From Alistipes sp. (lineage in GTDB: Bacteria; Bacteroidota; Bacteroidia; Bacteroidales; Rikenellaceae), in contig JAFSBY010000040.1 of the NCBI GenBank assembly GCA_017437045.1, positions 62,001 to 126,000 of the forward strand: 64,000 nt of DNA, in the 5' to 3' direction. Made by a program: the position numbers and the translations under genes. Below the pieces are notes generated by a model. The model saw only the letters and a program-made list of their open reading frames with translations, ran no database searches and was not told where the DNA came from. Shown here piece after piece: positions 49,486-59,109 of the stretch. How positions within the stretch are numbered: position 1 is the first letter of the stretch; every line of letters begins with the position of its first letter.

Positions 49486-49530
49486 AAACAAAATAGCCCA
49501 ACATTTTCTTGTTGGGCTATTTTGTTTGTG
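49486..49530. terminator. Strong bidirectional terminator
   Basis: Perfect 18-bp stem: AAACAAAATAGCCCAACA (49486-49503) pairs with 49510-49527, loop TTTTCT. It separates the GRAM-like gene from the convergent lipoprotein operon. Confidence 0.9.
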
Positions 49531-49545
49531 GTTATTGGTTTCGTG

Positions 49546-51141
49546 TTACTCGTACACCAACTCGAAATCATCGACCCACATCACACTCTTCGTGCTGCCG
49601 GTGAAGTAGTCGCCCAGACGCGAGGCCGAGCAGACCACCACCAAGTGGGTCGGAATACGGTTGGAGGCTACGTAGTTGAGCGGAATCGTGAACTCGGTCC
49701 ACGCCTCGACGCTCTTCTTGATAGCCAGCTCACCGTAGGCAATCACCGCCTCACCATAGGGGTCGAAGGCTGTCTCCTCGATGTAGCGCGTGGCGATCTC
49801 AACGGGGCTATCCTCCGTACCGCCATATTCGGCCGGATCCCAATCGCCCAAGGCGATGTAGATCATACCCGTGTCGGGTTCGCCCTTGGTGATCGTCTCG
49901 CCAGCCGGTACACGCTGGATGCGGTCAATGTCGCCACACGTGTATTTGAACCAGCCGCGCAGTGCCACGGGGCGTGCCGTGAAGGGACGACCGAAGTGGA
50001 CAATACCGTTCGTGCCGTCGTTCTTCACATATCGGCCGATGTAGAGGTTGCCGGCGGCAAATTTACCGACTCCAAAGACATTGGCATATTTCGATGCGAG
50101 GCGGGCAGACAACTTACCCGACGATCCGGGGCGGATGTCGGAGACACCCTCGGTGAGGGTCTCATTGACGATGCTGGCACCGACATTGCCCGATGCCCAA
50201 TAGGGGGCAGCCCCCTCGGCATAGGGATAGACGATGTCATTGACCACGCACCAATCCTCGAAACCACCGCCCGGAAGCGGAATAATGGCTTCGGTCGTGC
50301 GGCTCTCGATGGGCGAGAGGTCGTTGTCGGCATAGGCGACGAACTCATAGGCCGTCTCGGGCTGCAAGCCGGTGACGCGGGTCGTGAAGGTACCGCCCTG
50401 CTGGGTAGCCGTCGGAGCTTCGTTCCAAAGGGTCGCCCCTGCCTTGCGATAGCGGAACCCGACCTGTGCACCCTCCTGCGCCGCACCATAGAGGTGGGCG
50501 ATCGTAGCCCAAGCATCGGCCTGCGTGATGGTCACCTTCACGTCGGTCGGCTTAACATAGAGTTGCCAACGCTCCGTAGCACCATTCAGGGCCGGATATT
50601 GCAGATAGACATAGCGCACCGAACTGAAATCGGTCAGCTCCTCGATCGAGGGGCTCATCTCGGTCACCTCGGCCGGACCCAGCTTGAGCGACGTAACGCG
50701 CATCTGGCTCAAATCGCGACCCTCGGCTACATAGACCGTTGCCGTGCGGCTTTCGGTGTCGATCTCCGTCGAGCCGATCTGTCCCGTCACGGTGAAGTAG
50801 CGTTCGATGGGCTGCTCGGCACGAATCGTCCACACATAGTCCTGATAGCGAGAGAGGGTAACCTCTAACGGGGAGGAGAAGTTGAAGATGCCGGTCAGCG
50901 GAATCGACGGAACACCATTTTCGGAGATGGTAACCGAGGTCACCTCGACGGCCGTGATGTTGGTCGGCTCGTCGAGGTGCAGGGTTACGGTGCGCGTGAG
51001 CTGATCGATCGTCGAGCGGAAACCGACCCCCTCATAGGTCAAGATCTCGATCTCCTCTACGGGGTAGGGGATGTCGTTCTCGATACACGAGGTGGGGGCC
51101 ACCAAGCCGATCAACAGCAGTATGCGCAACAACTTTTGCAT
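49546..51141 (-). CDS. PCMD-domain surface lipoprotein
   Basis: 531 residues from ATG 51141 (MQKLLRILLLIGLVAPTSC, lipobox). N-terminal Ig-like beta domains (about 25-280) include a segment like a fibronectin type III fold (GLQPETAYEFVAYADND). The C-terminal domain (about 280-531: GGGFEDW, NLYIGRY, FTARPVALRGWFKYTCG, MWVDDFELVYE) matches the putative carbohydrate metabolism domain (PCMD). It is the last gene of a five-gene lipoprotein operon. PCMD has a jelly-roll look and may bind glycans; this is not proven. Confidence 0.83.
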   Translation of the reverse strand: MQKLLRILLLIGLVAPTSCIENDIPYPVEEIEILTYEGVGFRSTIDQLTRTVTLHLDEPTNITAVEVTSVTISENGVPSIPLTGIFNFSSPLEVTLSRYQDYVWTIRAEQPIERYFTVTGQIGSTEIDTESRTATVYVAEGRDLSQMRVTSLKLGPAEVTEMSPSIEELTDFSSVRYVYLQYPALNGATERWQLYVKPTDVKVTITQADAWATIAHLYGAAQEGAQVGFRYRKAGATLWNEAPTATQQGGTFTTRVTGLQPETAYEFVAYADNDLSPIESRTTEAIIPLPGGGFEDWCVVNDIVYPYAEGAAPYWASGNVGASIVNETLTEGVSDIRPGSSGKLSARLASKYANVFGVGKFAAGNLYIGRYVKNDGTNGIVHFGRPFTARPVALRGWFKYTCGDIDRIQRVPAGETITKGEPDTGMIYIALGDWDPAEYGGTEDSPVEIATRYIEETAFDPYGEAVIAYGELAIKKSVEAWTEFTIPLNYVASNRIPTHLVVVCSASRLGDYFTGSTKSVMWVDDFELVYE

Positions 51142-51151
51142 GGTCAATTTG

Positions 51152-53359
51152 TTAATATACCCAACGGAAATCATCCAGATACATCGTATTTGATGCACAA
51201 CCGTTCATGTCGTCACCATAGCGGCTCGTAGCGGCCGAGATGATGAGCGTGTAGTTCTTCGACGGCTTGGTCACCTTGTCGTAGAAGTAGATCGGAATCT
51301 CCACCTCACTGAGCGAGGAGGTCGTGGCGGGCGAGTTGGGATAGATCACGCCATAGCCGATCACCTTGCCCGACGAGGATGCGTCAGCACCGTTCTCGGG
51401 GCTCCAGACACCGCTCGGTGCACCGCTACCCGAGGTCACCTTGTGCTGCGTATCCCAGTCGATGATCACCACCTGAATCGAGGCCTCATCCTGGGCCCCC
51501 TTGGCGATGTTCGAGCCGTAGGTCGTGTGGGTGGCGTTGCCGATGTTGGCCCAATACTTCAGGCGAATGGCCGACGGACGAGCCTGCCAGTTGTAACGTA
51601 CACCAAACGATACCGTACCGCTCATACCCGACATGTTGAACTGACCCGTAAAGAGGTTGCCGGCAGCCATCATGTTCAGTACGCCCGGATCGTTGGCCTG
51701 CAGCTTGGCGCAGTACGAACCTGCGTTGCCTGCATACGAGGCTTGCGTGCAAAGGGTCTTGGTGATGCTGTTGTTACCACTGCCCCAGAAGGTGGCTCCG
51801 GCACTGCTGGTCGAGAAACAGGTCAATCCGCTGTTCTCGAAGCCGGCATCGGGAATCATCTGCGAGGTCGAGGTGCTCATCGAGCCGCTATCCTTCGTCA
51901 CACCATCAACGACCAGCTCACACTCGTAGCTGTTGTTGGCAAAGATGCTCTTGGCCGTGATCGGCGTATAGTAAGTGTGGCCCTTGACGTTGGTCTGTGC
52001 TGCACTCCAAGCAGCCTCGGAGGTCGCCGTGTAGTTCTTCTGACCATCGGAGGTAGCCGTCATTGTGTTCCACTCGGTGGTACCCACCTTGCGGAAGCGG
52101 ATCTCCACCTGCGCAGCATCTTCGGCTACGAAGGCCTTGAACGAACCCGTATTGGCCCACAGATCAGCCTTGAAAGCCTCCATGATCAGGCCCGTCTTCT
52201 TGAACAGGAGCGTCTGGTCGTAAACGCCTTCCGAGTCGGTCATGCCGAACAGCAGTTTCTGCGTCGAACCCTTCAGCGTATCGAAGTAGTTGGCGTTGAT
52301 CGTGAAGGTTACCTTCGTATCCGAGACCTTTGTGGCTGTCAGACCGGCAATGGCACCCTCGACAACGACTCCGTTCTCGAAGAAGTTTACACCACCTAAC
52401 GAGAGGGCTACCAGGTTGTTGATCGACTCGCAAGCAAACGAAAGGGTGCTGCCTGCTTGGTAGATATTCTCACCCTCGGCCAGAATACCTGCACCCGAGA
52501 TCTCGGGCTGCGGCTTGAAGTTGAAGTCATCCTCGATCGGATCCACCGTATCGTCGATCATGACCGTGATACCGGCATAGCCATCCGGCGTGCGCGAATA
52601 GTGGAAATTGACCGAATAGCCCTTACCCGGCTCGACGTTGGCAATCGTACCCACCTGTGCTACGGCACCATCGGTCGCATGCTCGGCCTCGAAGCTCCAT
52701 ACGAGGGTCGTGACACCCTCGGGCATCAGGAAATAGCCCGTACCCGTACCGTCGAAGTTGAGCGTCGGGGCTTTCGTCTCGTTGATGGCGCTTTTCAGCT
52801 CGGCCACCGACGTGGCGGTGGTGGTCAGGGCGCTCATCGAGATCTTGACATTGCTCAAGAGGTGGTTTTCGTACTTCTGGCGACCCGACTCATCGACCTC
52901 GGTATCCTGCGTATCGAAGATCACCTGCGATTTGACGTTGATCGTCGGGCAGGTTACGGCAATCGACGACTGGGTGTGTGCTGCCACCGAGAAGGGCTTC
53001 TCGCCCAGGTAGCAGAGCATCTCTTTGCGGGTCGTGGCGTCCGAAGGCTCTTTGAAGGCCACATTGGCCGGATCACCACCCTCGACCTTGACCGAATAGT
53101 TTCCGGCTACCAGATAGAGCAGGTCGGGAATCTCCTCGAACGAGGTGTAGCGACGAATCAGCTCACCATCTTGGCGATAGATGCGCACCTTGACGGCGGC
53201 CGGCGTAAAGTCGCTCTGATTGACTGCGCGCGATTCGGCCGACATCGTGATGTCGAAACTTACCGCACCCTCAATCCCCTCCGAGAGGGGCTCCTTGTCG
53301 CAGGAGGCGGCCATGAAGGCCACTCCTGCCAGGAATATATAGCTAAATAACTTTTTCAT
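51152..53359 (-). CDS. DUF4493 + PCMD surface lipoprotein
   Basis: 735 residues. Lipoprotein signal (LAGVAFMAASC). The N-terminal DUF4493 domain (about 25-270: GAVSFDITMSAESRAV, VKVRIYRQDGELIRRY, YLVAGNYSVKVEGGD), a middle Ig-like region, then a C-terminal PCMD domain (about 490-735: IPDAGFENSGLTCFS, GNLFTGQFN, YNWQARPSAIRLKYWA, TMYLDDFRWVY). It shares its C-terminal domain with the next gene (49546) and its N-terminal family with the two preceding genes, so the operon looks built from shuffled modules. Confidence 0.83.
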   Translation of the reverse strand: MKKLFSYIFLAGVAFMAASCDKEPLSEGIEGAVSFDITMSAESRAVNQSDFTPAAVKVRIYRQDGELIRRYTSFEEIPDLLYLVAGNYSVKVEGGDPANVAFKEPSDATTRKEMLCYLGEKPFSVAAHTQSSIAVTCPTINVKSQVIFDTQDTEVDESGRQKYENHLLSNVKISMSALTTTATSVAELKSAINETKAPTLNFDGTGTGYFLMPEGVTTLVWSFEAEHATDGAVAQVGTIANVEPGKGYSVNFHYSRTPDGYAGITVMIDDTVDPIEDDFNFKPQPEISGAGILAEGENIYQAGSTLSFACESINNLVALSLGGVNFFENGVVVEGAIAGLTATKVSDTKVTFTINANYFDTLKGSTQKLLFGMTDSEGVYDQTLLFKKTGLIMEAFKADLWANTGSFKAFVAEDAAQVEIRFRKVGTTEWNTMTATSDGQKNYTATSEAAWSAAQTNVKGHTYYTPITAKSIFANNSYECELVVDGVTKDSGSMSTSTSQMIPDAGFENSGLTCFSTSSAGATFWGSGNNSITKTLCTQASYAGNAGSYCAKLQANDPGVLNMMAAGNLFTGQFNMSGMSGTVSFGVRYNWQARPSAIRLKYWANIGNATHTTYGSNIAKGAQDEASIQVVIIDWDTQHKVTSGSGAPSGVWSPENGADASSSGKVIGYGVIYPNSPATTSSLSEVEIPIYFYDKVTKPSKNYTLIISAATSRYGDDMNGCASNTMYLDDFRWVY

Positions 53360-53370
53360 CTCTTACTCGC

Positions 53371-55275
53371 TTATTCGATGTGGAACTTAACCTCTTTGAC
53401 CGTCTTGCCGCCGGCATCCTCTACCGTCAGCGTAAAGATGGCATCGCCCTTCTCGCCACCGTAGAGAGCCCACAGCATACCCGTGAACTCGGTGATCTTG
53501 AAGGTGAGGGCCTTCTGCATGTAGAGCGGGCTCACCTTACCCTCCTTGCGGGCACCCGGCGTACCGTCCTCGGCATCGGGGTAGTAGATGCGGTAGTTGT
53601 CGTCAGCAAAGGCATCTGCGCGATCACCCGACTCGGTGGGCAGGAAGCCCAAGCTGCGCAGACCACTCTCCATCTGGGCACTTTCGGGCTCCAGCAGGTT
53701 CATGTGCTGGGCCAGACCGAAGTTGGCCAGCTCCTCGGGGGTCAGCTTCTCGGCGTTGATATCGACATACATGCCCGTAACACCCGTCTCGCTCGTGATG
53801 TCGATGGCGGCATCGTAGTTCTCGAAGCTGGTCAGCGAGTGCCACTGATCGATCACATCCACGCCATTCTTCATCCAAACGACCGTCGGACCATTGCCCG
53901 TCGAACCTGCCGATACAGTGATGATCACATCGGTGTGCTTCATGCGGTTCTGGCTGTCGATCGTGTAGACGCTTGCCGTATGCGTGCCGCTATACTTGTA
54001 GAGGGCATCCATACCGGCAGCCTTGAGCGTGATGGTCGTACCATCGGCGGCTGTGGTAGCATAGTCCGAAGCGGCATTGGTCGGGAAGAGGTCGATGCGA
54101 CCCTCGGCGAAGCCCTTCTCGGCCATAGCCGACAGCAACGAGGCGTTGGTCGAGGTAAATACGGCGTAGATCGATGCAACCGAGCTGCCATCCTTCGGTG
54201 TGATGTTGAGCTTGAGCGTCGAGGTCCACATCTCGGCATCGGCATCGTAGATCGACTCGTTGATGGCGAAGTTCAGACCCTCCTGGCCGTTGATCGTCAC
54301 ATCCGGAGCAGCCGGATTCTCCTCCTCATCGTCGGGAATCGACTCCTCGATGTTGAGCGACTCGTAGAGCGTTACCACATCGACCACGATCTCCTCGTCG
54401 AAGGCATAGCTCTCGATTACGAACTCGAACTTCACATCACCGGTCGTGTTGTGGTCGATGTCGATCGAGATCTTGCGCCACTGGGCTGCGCGGACGTTGG
54501 TGACGGTCTTTACCATGCGCACCTCTTTCCACTTCGACTCGTCGGCACGACCCTCGATCACGTCGATCGGGTCGCCCGTGTAGTAGTCACCCGAGAGGGC
54601 GATCGTCATCGTGTTACCCGAAGCGTTGTTCGGACCTACGACATCCGTAAAATAGACCAGCGGAGCCTCGTGCGTCGAGGAGGCCTCGAAGTCATACTCG
54701 TTGGTCACCGCATCCGAACCCACCTTCACGTTGGTCTTCAGACGCTTCTCCGAGGTGGCCTCGTAGGGCTTGAAGACAGCCTTCAGGTCGGCCGAAAGCT
54801 CTACCGTGGTCAAGATATTGGCCAGGCGGCAGGTGACGGTCGTCGAGGCGGTCTGCTTCGTGACGATCTCGATATCCTCCGATTGACCGGCATAGTAGGG
54901 GGCATTGGCAGCTACGCCCATAGCCGGCGTCTTGGCCTGCGATTGGTAGGCATAGACTACGTAGGTGCCCGGCTCCAGACCGATCGTCTGGCCCTTCAGC
55001 TCGGCATAGTTGCCCGACCAGGCTGCTGCACCGGTTGTCTTGTGAATCACCTCGATGTAGAACGAACCATCCGCCTCGCTGGCTGCGCGCGAAATGTTCT
55101 TCTCGGGGCTGATGATCGTGTTCTCCGTGTCACCATTGACGAGCAGGCTGCCGATTTGCAGGTAGCCCTTCTCGCTGTCGGTTTCGTGCTCGGGCGTGGA
55201 GAGTTTGTCCATCCCGCAGGCCGTTACCGCGGCTGCTATGGCAACCAGGAACAGGCTCTTGATGTATTGTTTCAT
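53371..55275 (-). CDS. DUF4493 surface lipoprotein
   Basis: 634 residues from ATG 55275; the codon three residues earlier is TTG. Lipoprotein signal (VAIAAAVTAC). DUF4493 domain in the first half (GYLQIGSLLVNGDTE, LEPGTYVVYAYQSQAKT), then a Glu/Asp-rich linker near residues 315-325 (SIPDDEEENPAA) and two further beta domains of unknown type. It is probably exposed on the cell surface. It sits 11 bp before the downstream gene of the operon. Confidence 0.78.
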   Translation of the reverse strand: MKQYIKSLFLVAIAAAVTACGMDKLSTPEHETDSEKGYLQIGSLLVNGDTENTIISPEKNISRAASEADGSFYIEVIHKTTGAAAWSGNYAELKGQTIGLEPGTYVVYAYQSQAKTPAMGVAANAPYYAGQSEDIEIVTKQTASTTVTCRLANILTTVELSADLKAVFKPYEATSEKRLKTNVKVGSDAVTNEYDFEASSTHEAPLVYFTDVVGPNNASGNTMTIALSGDYYTGDPIDVIEGRADESKWKEVRMVKTVTNVRAAQWRKISIDIDHNTTGDVKFEFVIESYAFDEEIVVDVVTLYESLNIEESIPDDEEENPAAPDVTINGQEGLNFAINESIYDADAEMWTSTLKLNITPKDGSSVASIYAVFTSTNASLLSAMAEKGFAEGRIDLFPTNAASDYATTAADGTTITLKAAGMDALYKYSGTHTASVYTIDSQNRMKHTDVIITVSAGSTGNGPTVVWMKNGVDVIDQWHSLTSFENYDAAIDITSETGVTGMYVDINAEKLTPEELANFGLAQHMNLLEPESAQMESGLRSLGFLPTESGDRADAFADDNYRIYYPDAEDGTPGARKEGKVSPLYMQKALTFKITEFTGMLWALYGGEKGDAIFTLTVEDAGGKTVKEVKFHIE

Positions 55276-55310
55276 AGCTTTCAACTATTTTTATTATTTG
55301 CGCATGTGGG

Positions 55311-56177
55311 TTATTTGCCCTCGCCGTTCAACTCGACATCGACGGCCGGCACCTCGGTAAAGGTGTCGTCGAAGGCAATTTGCAAGGCACCACTACCGGC
55401 TGTCGAATGATCGACGCGGATCGTGTAGCAACTCTCGGCGGCAATCGTACCGCTACCGATCGTCGTCTTGGGGAACTCGACCTCGACGCCATTCTGGGCC
55501 TTCACAGCCTTACCGCTCAAGGCGAGCTGCTGACCCGGCTTGACGAAGATCAACTCACCCGGAGCGGTCGTCGTGGGGTTGAACGTAAAGCTGTTCGAGG
55601 CGGTGTGGATCGTCAGCTCGATGGCCGTGTAGTAGGCGAGCATCCACTCGGTCACCTCGACCACAAAGCAGCTGTTTGCCAACTTGGCCGAGAGGCTTAC
55701 CGTGGTCGTCTTGTTGGCAGCAATCGTAAAGGTTGCAGCATCCCCCTTGAAGCAGGGCTTGGCAGCACCTTCTGCCTCCATGTTGCCATAGCTGATCGTT
55801 GCCGTGTAGCTGTTCTGGTAGGCGTGAGCCGTCGTGTTGTAGATACCGGCCTCCAACTCGGGAGCCTCGGTGTTGTAATCGGCTACGGTTGCCCATGTGC
55901 GGGGGCCATAGCTCTTCTCGATCGGTGAGCCATTCTCACCCTCCTCGGTGTAGGCACCGCTGAGCGTCAGCTGCATGGCCTCACCTGTGGGGATCAGCTC
56001 GGCGGGGAGCTGATAGCCCTCCGTGGCGCGTGTCGTCACGTTGGCAACGAAGGCCTCGGTCGAGCAGTCAAATGTCACTTTTCCCTCGCCGCGGAGCGGT
56101 GTTGCAGCCTCATCATCCGAGCTGCATGCTGTCGTCGCCAGGGCCACGGCCAGCAGTGGGAGCATCCATCGTTTCAT
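55311..56177 (-). CDS. DUF4493-type surface lipoprotein
   Basis: 288 residues from ATG 56177 (MKRWMLPLLAVALATTACSS); an ATG two codons upstream is equally possible. After the lipobox, a single beta-rich domain resembles DUF4493 (GEGKVTFDCSTEAF, LEAGIYNTTAHAYQNS, ANSCFVVEVTEWMLAYYTAIEL). It is the shortest of the operon's proteins and may be the minimal form of the module that is extended in its neighbours. Confidence 0.75.
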   Translation of the reverse strand: MKRWMLPLLAVALATTACSSDDEAATPLRGEGKVTFDCSTEAFVANVTTRATEGYQLPAELIPTGEAMQLTLSGAYTEEGENGSPIEKSYGPRTWATVADYNTEAPELEAGIYNTTAHAYQNSYTATISYGNMEAEGAAKPCFKGDAATFTIAANKTTTVSLSAKLANSCFVVEVTEWMLAYYTAIELTIHTASNSFTFNPTTTAPGELIFVKPGQQLALSGKAVKAQNGVEVEFPKTTIGSGTIAAESCYTIRVDHSTAGSGALQIAFDDTFTEVPAVDVELNGEGK

Positions 56178-56213
56178 GATCATCTGTTTTAGAAATGTTA
56201 TTATTATTGTTTT

Positions 56214-58097
56214 TTATTCGTTTACAATCGAGATCTTTATGTTGTCGATATAGAGGTAATAGACGCAGTTTGCGGCAATCTTACTCGATGATTGCGAAGT
56301 GGTTGCCCACCATACGACGCGGGTCGTGTTTCCGACGCCTCCTACCGTAAATGTTGTTGTTGGGAAGCTGCTTCCGTAGCTATCATTGGTATATGCGCTT
56401 GTATAAGCCGATGAGGTGTAGGCCAACAGATTCATGGCCCCTGCTACGTTATTTTGATTCTCTCCGTCGAGAGCACTGCTTTGGCTGTTGCTGTGTAGAC
56501 CGACTAAACAGGTTGTTGCGGCATTCGTTCGGTCGTCCGTATTGTAGCCTTTGGGCACATAACAACCCATGTCATATTGTACACGAATAGAGACATTCGC
56601 GCTCGCCTTAAGTTTGGAAAGGGCCGGTGTGTCGAGGCGACCGCAGTAGCGACCGACCACCCATGCACCTGATTGGTAGCGGACATTGATACGTACACCC
56701 AATCCGGCTTTGCCTCCACCGTGCGAGATGTTCCAACCATTCTCTGGCATCAGACCGTCGAGCAAATATCCCTTAACGCCTGTGTTGTTTTGAGCCGAGG
56801 CGGTGTAGGCATCGTCGTAGGCGAAATTAGCCGAAAGCCCCGAAAAGTCCTCTGCCAACAGATAGGGGACCTCTTGATTCACGCGATTCGATGCGTGGTT
56901 GGTTAGCGAAGATGGCAAGTGGATGACATCATCGAAGAGCGTGTGTTCGGATTCGTATTTGACCGCCAGCGTTTGGTTTTGAAGGGTTGTATTCGATGCG
57001 CAAACCGCCACTTTGTAGCTGTTTGAAGCGTTGGGCGTGAATTGCAGGGTCGAAATCGTCGTTGTGGTGTAGGGAACAACGAACGAATAACCGCTAAGAC
57101 TCATCGTTTGCCACTCCTCGCCAAGATGGTTGGCTGTCTCTCGAATATCCAAATAGGTAATAGGAGATAAGGGAGATTCGGGGATGGTCAACGCGACGGG
57201 GGTTACACGTTGCGAAGCGAATGTTTTGTCGATCGATGTGCTGATAACGGCCGACGGGACGCCATAAATGTTGTAGGCCTGGAAAGAGAGTTCGCCCGTC
57301 AGGGTGCCCGGCTTGATATGGAGCCAGATGTAGCCCGAGCCGGCATCGATCGTCCCGTTGTCGGGCAACTCGACCGTGATTTTGTTCGTCAAGTTGCTCC
57401 ACGTGGCCGTGCCGACGGGATCTTTCACATCGAAGGTAACCGTGCCGACTACCTCCTGCGGGAAGATCACATCGAGTCGCTTGATGGGTTGCCCGAGCAG
57501 ATTTTTCCCTTCGGGAATGCGGATGCGCACCAGGTGGAAGAGGTGTGCAAAGTGCAGCTCCGGCTCCTGCCAGCCGATCTCGGTCTGGGTTGTGGCGCGC
57601 GGCAGCAGGGCTTTGCCCGTTGTCGTGGCCGTCATAACGTCGAGTGCGGGATCGTAGGTGCCACGCTGCTGGGCAGGTAGGGTGTAGCTTACCTCCGTGC
57701 CCGTGCGGGTTTCCGGGATGGGGTAGACGGCATGGTAGGTGTAGGTGCCCTCCTCCATTGCGCCTACGGTTGCCATGAAGTCGGCCGACTCATAGGTGGC
57801 GTTGTAGGTGCCGAGCGTAAAGGTTGTTCCCTCAAAGGCGTAGGTGCCGGTCGAGGCCGATTCGGCCCAAGCGAGCAGTTGATCACCCACCGACCAGCGA
57901 ATGGCCTGCGTCGAACCGTCGCTTTCGCCCAATTCGGTACGCGAGAGCGATCCGTGTGAGGCGCGAAGTACGACGTCGTGGGTGGTGTTTGGGGTTAGGG
58001 GAGTCTCCTCCAAATCAGAGGTGTTGCAGGCGATCAATCCCATCGTTGCAACGGCCATCAGGCAACTCCATATTTGTCTCCTTATATTCATATGCAC
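56214..58097 (-). CDS. Fimbrillin-family (Mfa-like) surface lipoprotein
   Basis: 627 residues (ATG 58097; ATG 58091 also possible). Lipoprotein signal (MAVATMGLIACN). The N-terminal half resembles fimbrillin/Mfa-like proteins: RASHGSLSRTELGESDG, WSVGDQLLAW, TYTYHAVYPIPETR, FAHLFHLVRIRIPEG. The C-terminal half (about 310-627) is a beta-rich domain rich in Ser, Thr and Asn that I cannot name. Fimbrillins polymerise into short surface fibres; whether this long form is a subunit, tip or stand-alone adhesin is unknown. It is the first gene of the operon, with a promoter at 58111-58118. Confidence 0.78.
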   Translation of the reverse strand: MHMNIRRQIWSCLMAVATMGLIACNTSDLEETPLTPNTTHDVVLRASHGSLSRTELGESDGSTQAIRWSVGDQLLAWAESASTGTYAFEGTTFTLGTYNATYESADFMATVGAMEEGTYTYHAVYPIPETRTGTEVSYTLPAQQRGTYDPALDVMTATTTGKALLPRATTQTEIGWQEPELHFAHLFHLVRIRIPEGKNLLGQPIKRLDVIFPQEVVGTVTFDVKDPVGTATWSNLTNKITVELPDNGTIDAGSGYIWLHIKPGTLTGELSFQAYNIYGVPSAVISTSIDKTFASQRVTPVALTIPESPLSPITYLDIRETANHLGEEWQTMSLSGYSFVVPYTTTTISTLQFTPNASNSYKVAVCASNTTLQNQTLAVKYESEHTLFDDVIHLPSSLTNHASNRVNQEVPYLLAEDFSGLSANFAYDDAYTASAQNNTGVKGYLLDGLMPENGWNISHGGGKAGLGVRINVRYQSGAWVVGRYCGRLDTPALSKLKASANVSIRVQYDMGCYVPKGYNTDDRTNAATTCLVGLHSNSQSSALDGENQNNVAGAMNLLAYTSSAYTSAYTNDSYGSSFPTTTFTVGGVGNTTRVVWWATTSQSSSKIAANCVYYLYIDNIKISIVNE

Positions 58098-58110
58098 ATT
58101 TTCTCACATG

Positions 58111-58118
58111 CAAAAATA
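58111..58118 (-). promoter_or_regulatory. Promoter -7 element TATTTTTG for the lipoprotein operon
   Basis: Matches TAnnTTTG on the minus strand. The leader would be about 9 nt to ATG 58097 or 15 nt to ATG 58091. Confidence 0.5.
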
Positions 58119-58290
58119 GTTTCAACGTTTCGCTATAAGAAATAAATTCAATCGGTATTCTGTTTTTCCCCATGAATGGTTGTTTTTTCATCATAAAACG
58201 GGTATTTTAGACTAAAAGAGCTGATTTGGCTATTGATGATGAAAAACAGATGGTTCGTTGAATTTTTTCGCTATGGTCATATCTTTTCCC

Positions 58291-58298
58291 TATATTTG
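58291..58298 (+). promoter_or_regulatory. Promoter -7 element TATATTTG for the outer-membrane protein pair
   Basis: Matches TAnnTTTG, 20 bp before ATG 58318. It argues against the in-frame codons further upstream as starts. Confidence 0.55.
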
Positions 58299-58317
58299 CA
58301 ACGCTTTATTGTGCAGT

Positions 58318-59103
58318 ATGATGAGATTCTACAAACTATATTTGGCGGTCGTGTTCTTGCTCGGGGCTCTTGGGTGGGCTTCCGCAGTGCAGGCACAAAG
58401 CCTCGACTCCTTGAGTGTGGCTGAACGCATCTCGCAACGAGGTGTGACCGACCTGAAAAATGTCTTTGTTCCGCGTGGACAGTGGATTTTGGGCGCATCG
58501 GCCTCCTTCTCAACCCACAAGAACAACAATTACACCTTTGCCATCATCGAGGATATCCAGTCCGAGGGCTACAACGTGCGTGTCAGCCCCATGGTGGCCT
58601 ATGCCTTGCGCGATAACATGGCGATCGGTGTACGCGCTGTCTATTCGCGCACGAATCAGACGATCGACAATGCCGATCTGAAGTTCGGTGACGATGAGAC
58701 CGGTACGGAGATCTTTGTCGATGCCTTCAAGACCGTCCGCCACACCTACACCGTCTCGGCCATCTGGCGACACTACATTCCGCTGGGACAGAGCAAGCGT
58801 TTTGCGATCTTCAACGAGATCTCGCTCGGTGCCGGAGGTACGCAGTCGATCTACGCGGCCGATCAACCCGTGCGGGGTACCTACGAAAAGGGTTATACGC
58901 TCTCGCTGGGTGTTTCGCCCGGCCTGATTGCCTTTGCCACGAACGATGTGGCCATCGAGGTCAATGTGGGTGTGATGGGTATCAATTATACCGATGTCGA
59001 GCAGGTGCACAACCAGGTCGAGACGGGCCATCGGCGCAACAGTAGTATGAATTTCAAGGTCAATCTGCTCTCGATTGGCCTGGGTGTATCCTTTTATCTG
59101 TAA
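58318..59103 (+). CDS. Outer-membrane beta-barrel protein
   Basis: 261 residues from ATG 58318 (ATG 58321 equally good). Signal peptide to about VQAQ, then amphipathic strands with glycine and aromatic residues (WILGASASFSTHKNNNYTFAIIEDI; IGVRAVYSRTNQ; LSLGVSPGLIAFATND) and a C-terminal ..LGVSFYL typical of barrels. An 8-12-strand porin-like fold is likely. The next gene, 6 bp downstream, encodes a related protein, so the two form a unit. Confidence 0.72.
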   Translation: MMRFYKLYLAVVFLLGALGWASAVQAQSLDSLSVAERISQRGVTDLKNVFVPRGQWILGASASFSTHKNNNYTFAIIEDIQSEGYNVRVSPMVAYALRDNMAIGVRAVYSRTNQTIDNADLKFGDDETGTEIFVDAFKTVRHTYTVSAIWRHYIPLGQSKRFAIFNEISLGAGGTQSIYAADQPVRGTYEKGYTLSLGVSPGLIAFATNDVAIEVNVGVMGINYTDVEQVHNQVETGHRRNSSMNFKVNLLSIGLGVSFYL

Positions 59104-59109
59104 CCGGTT

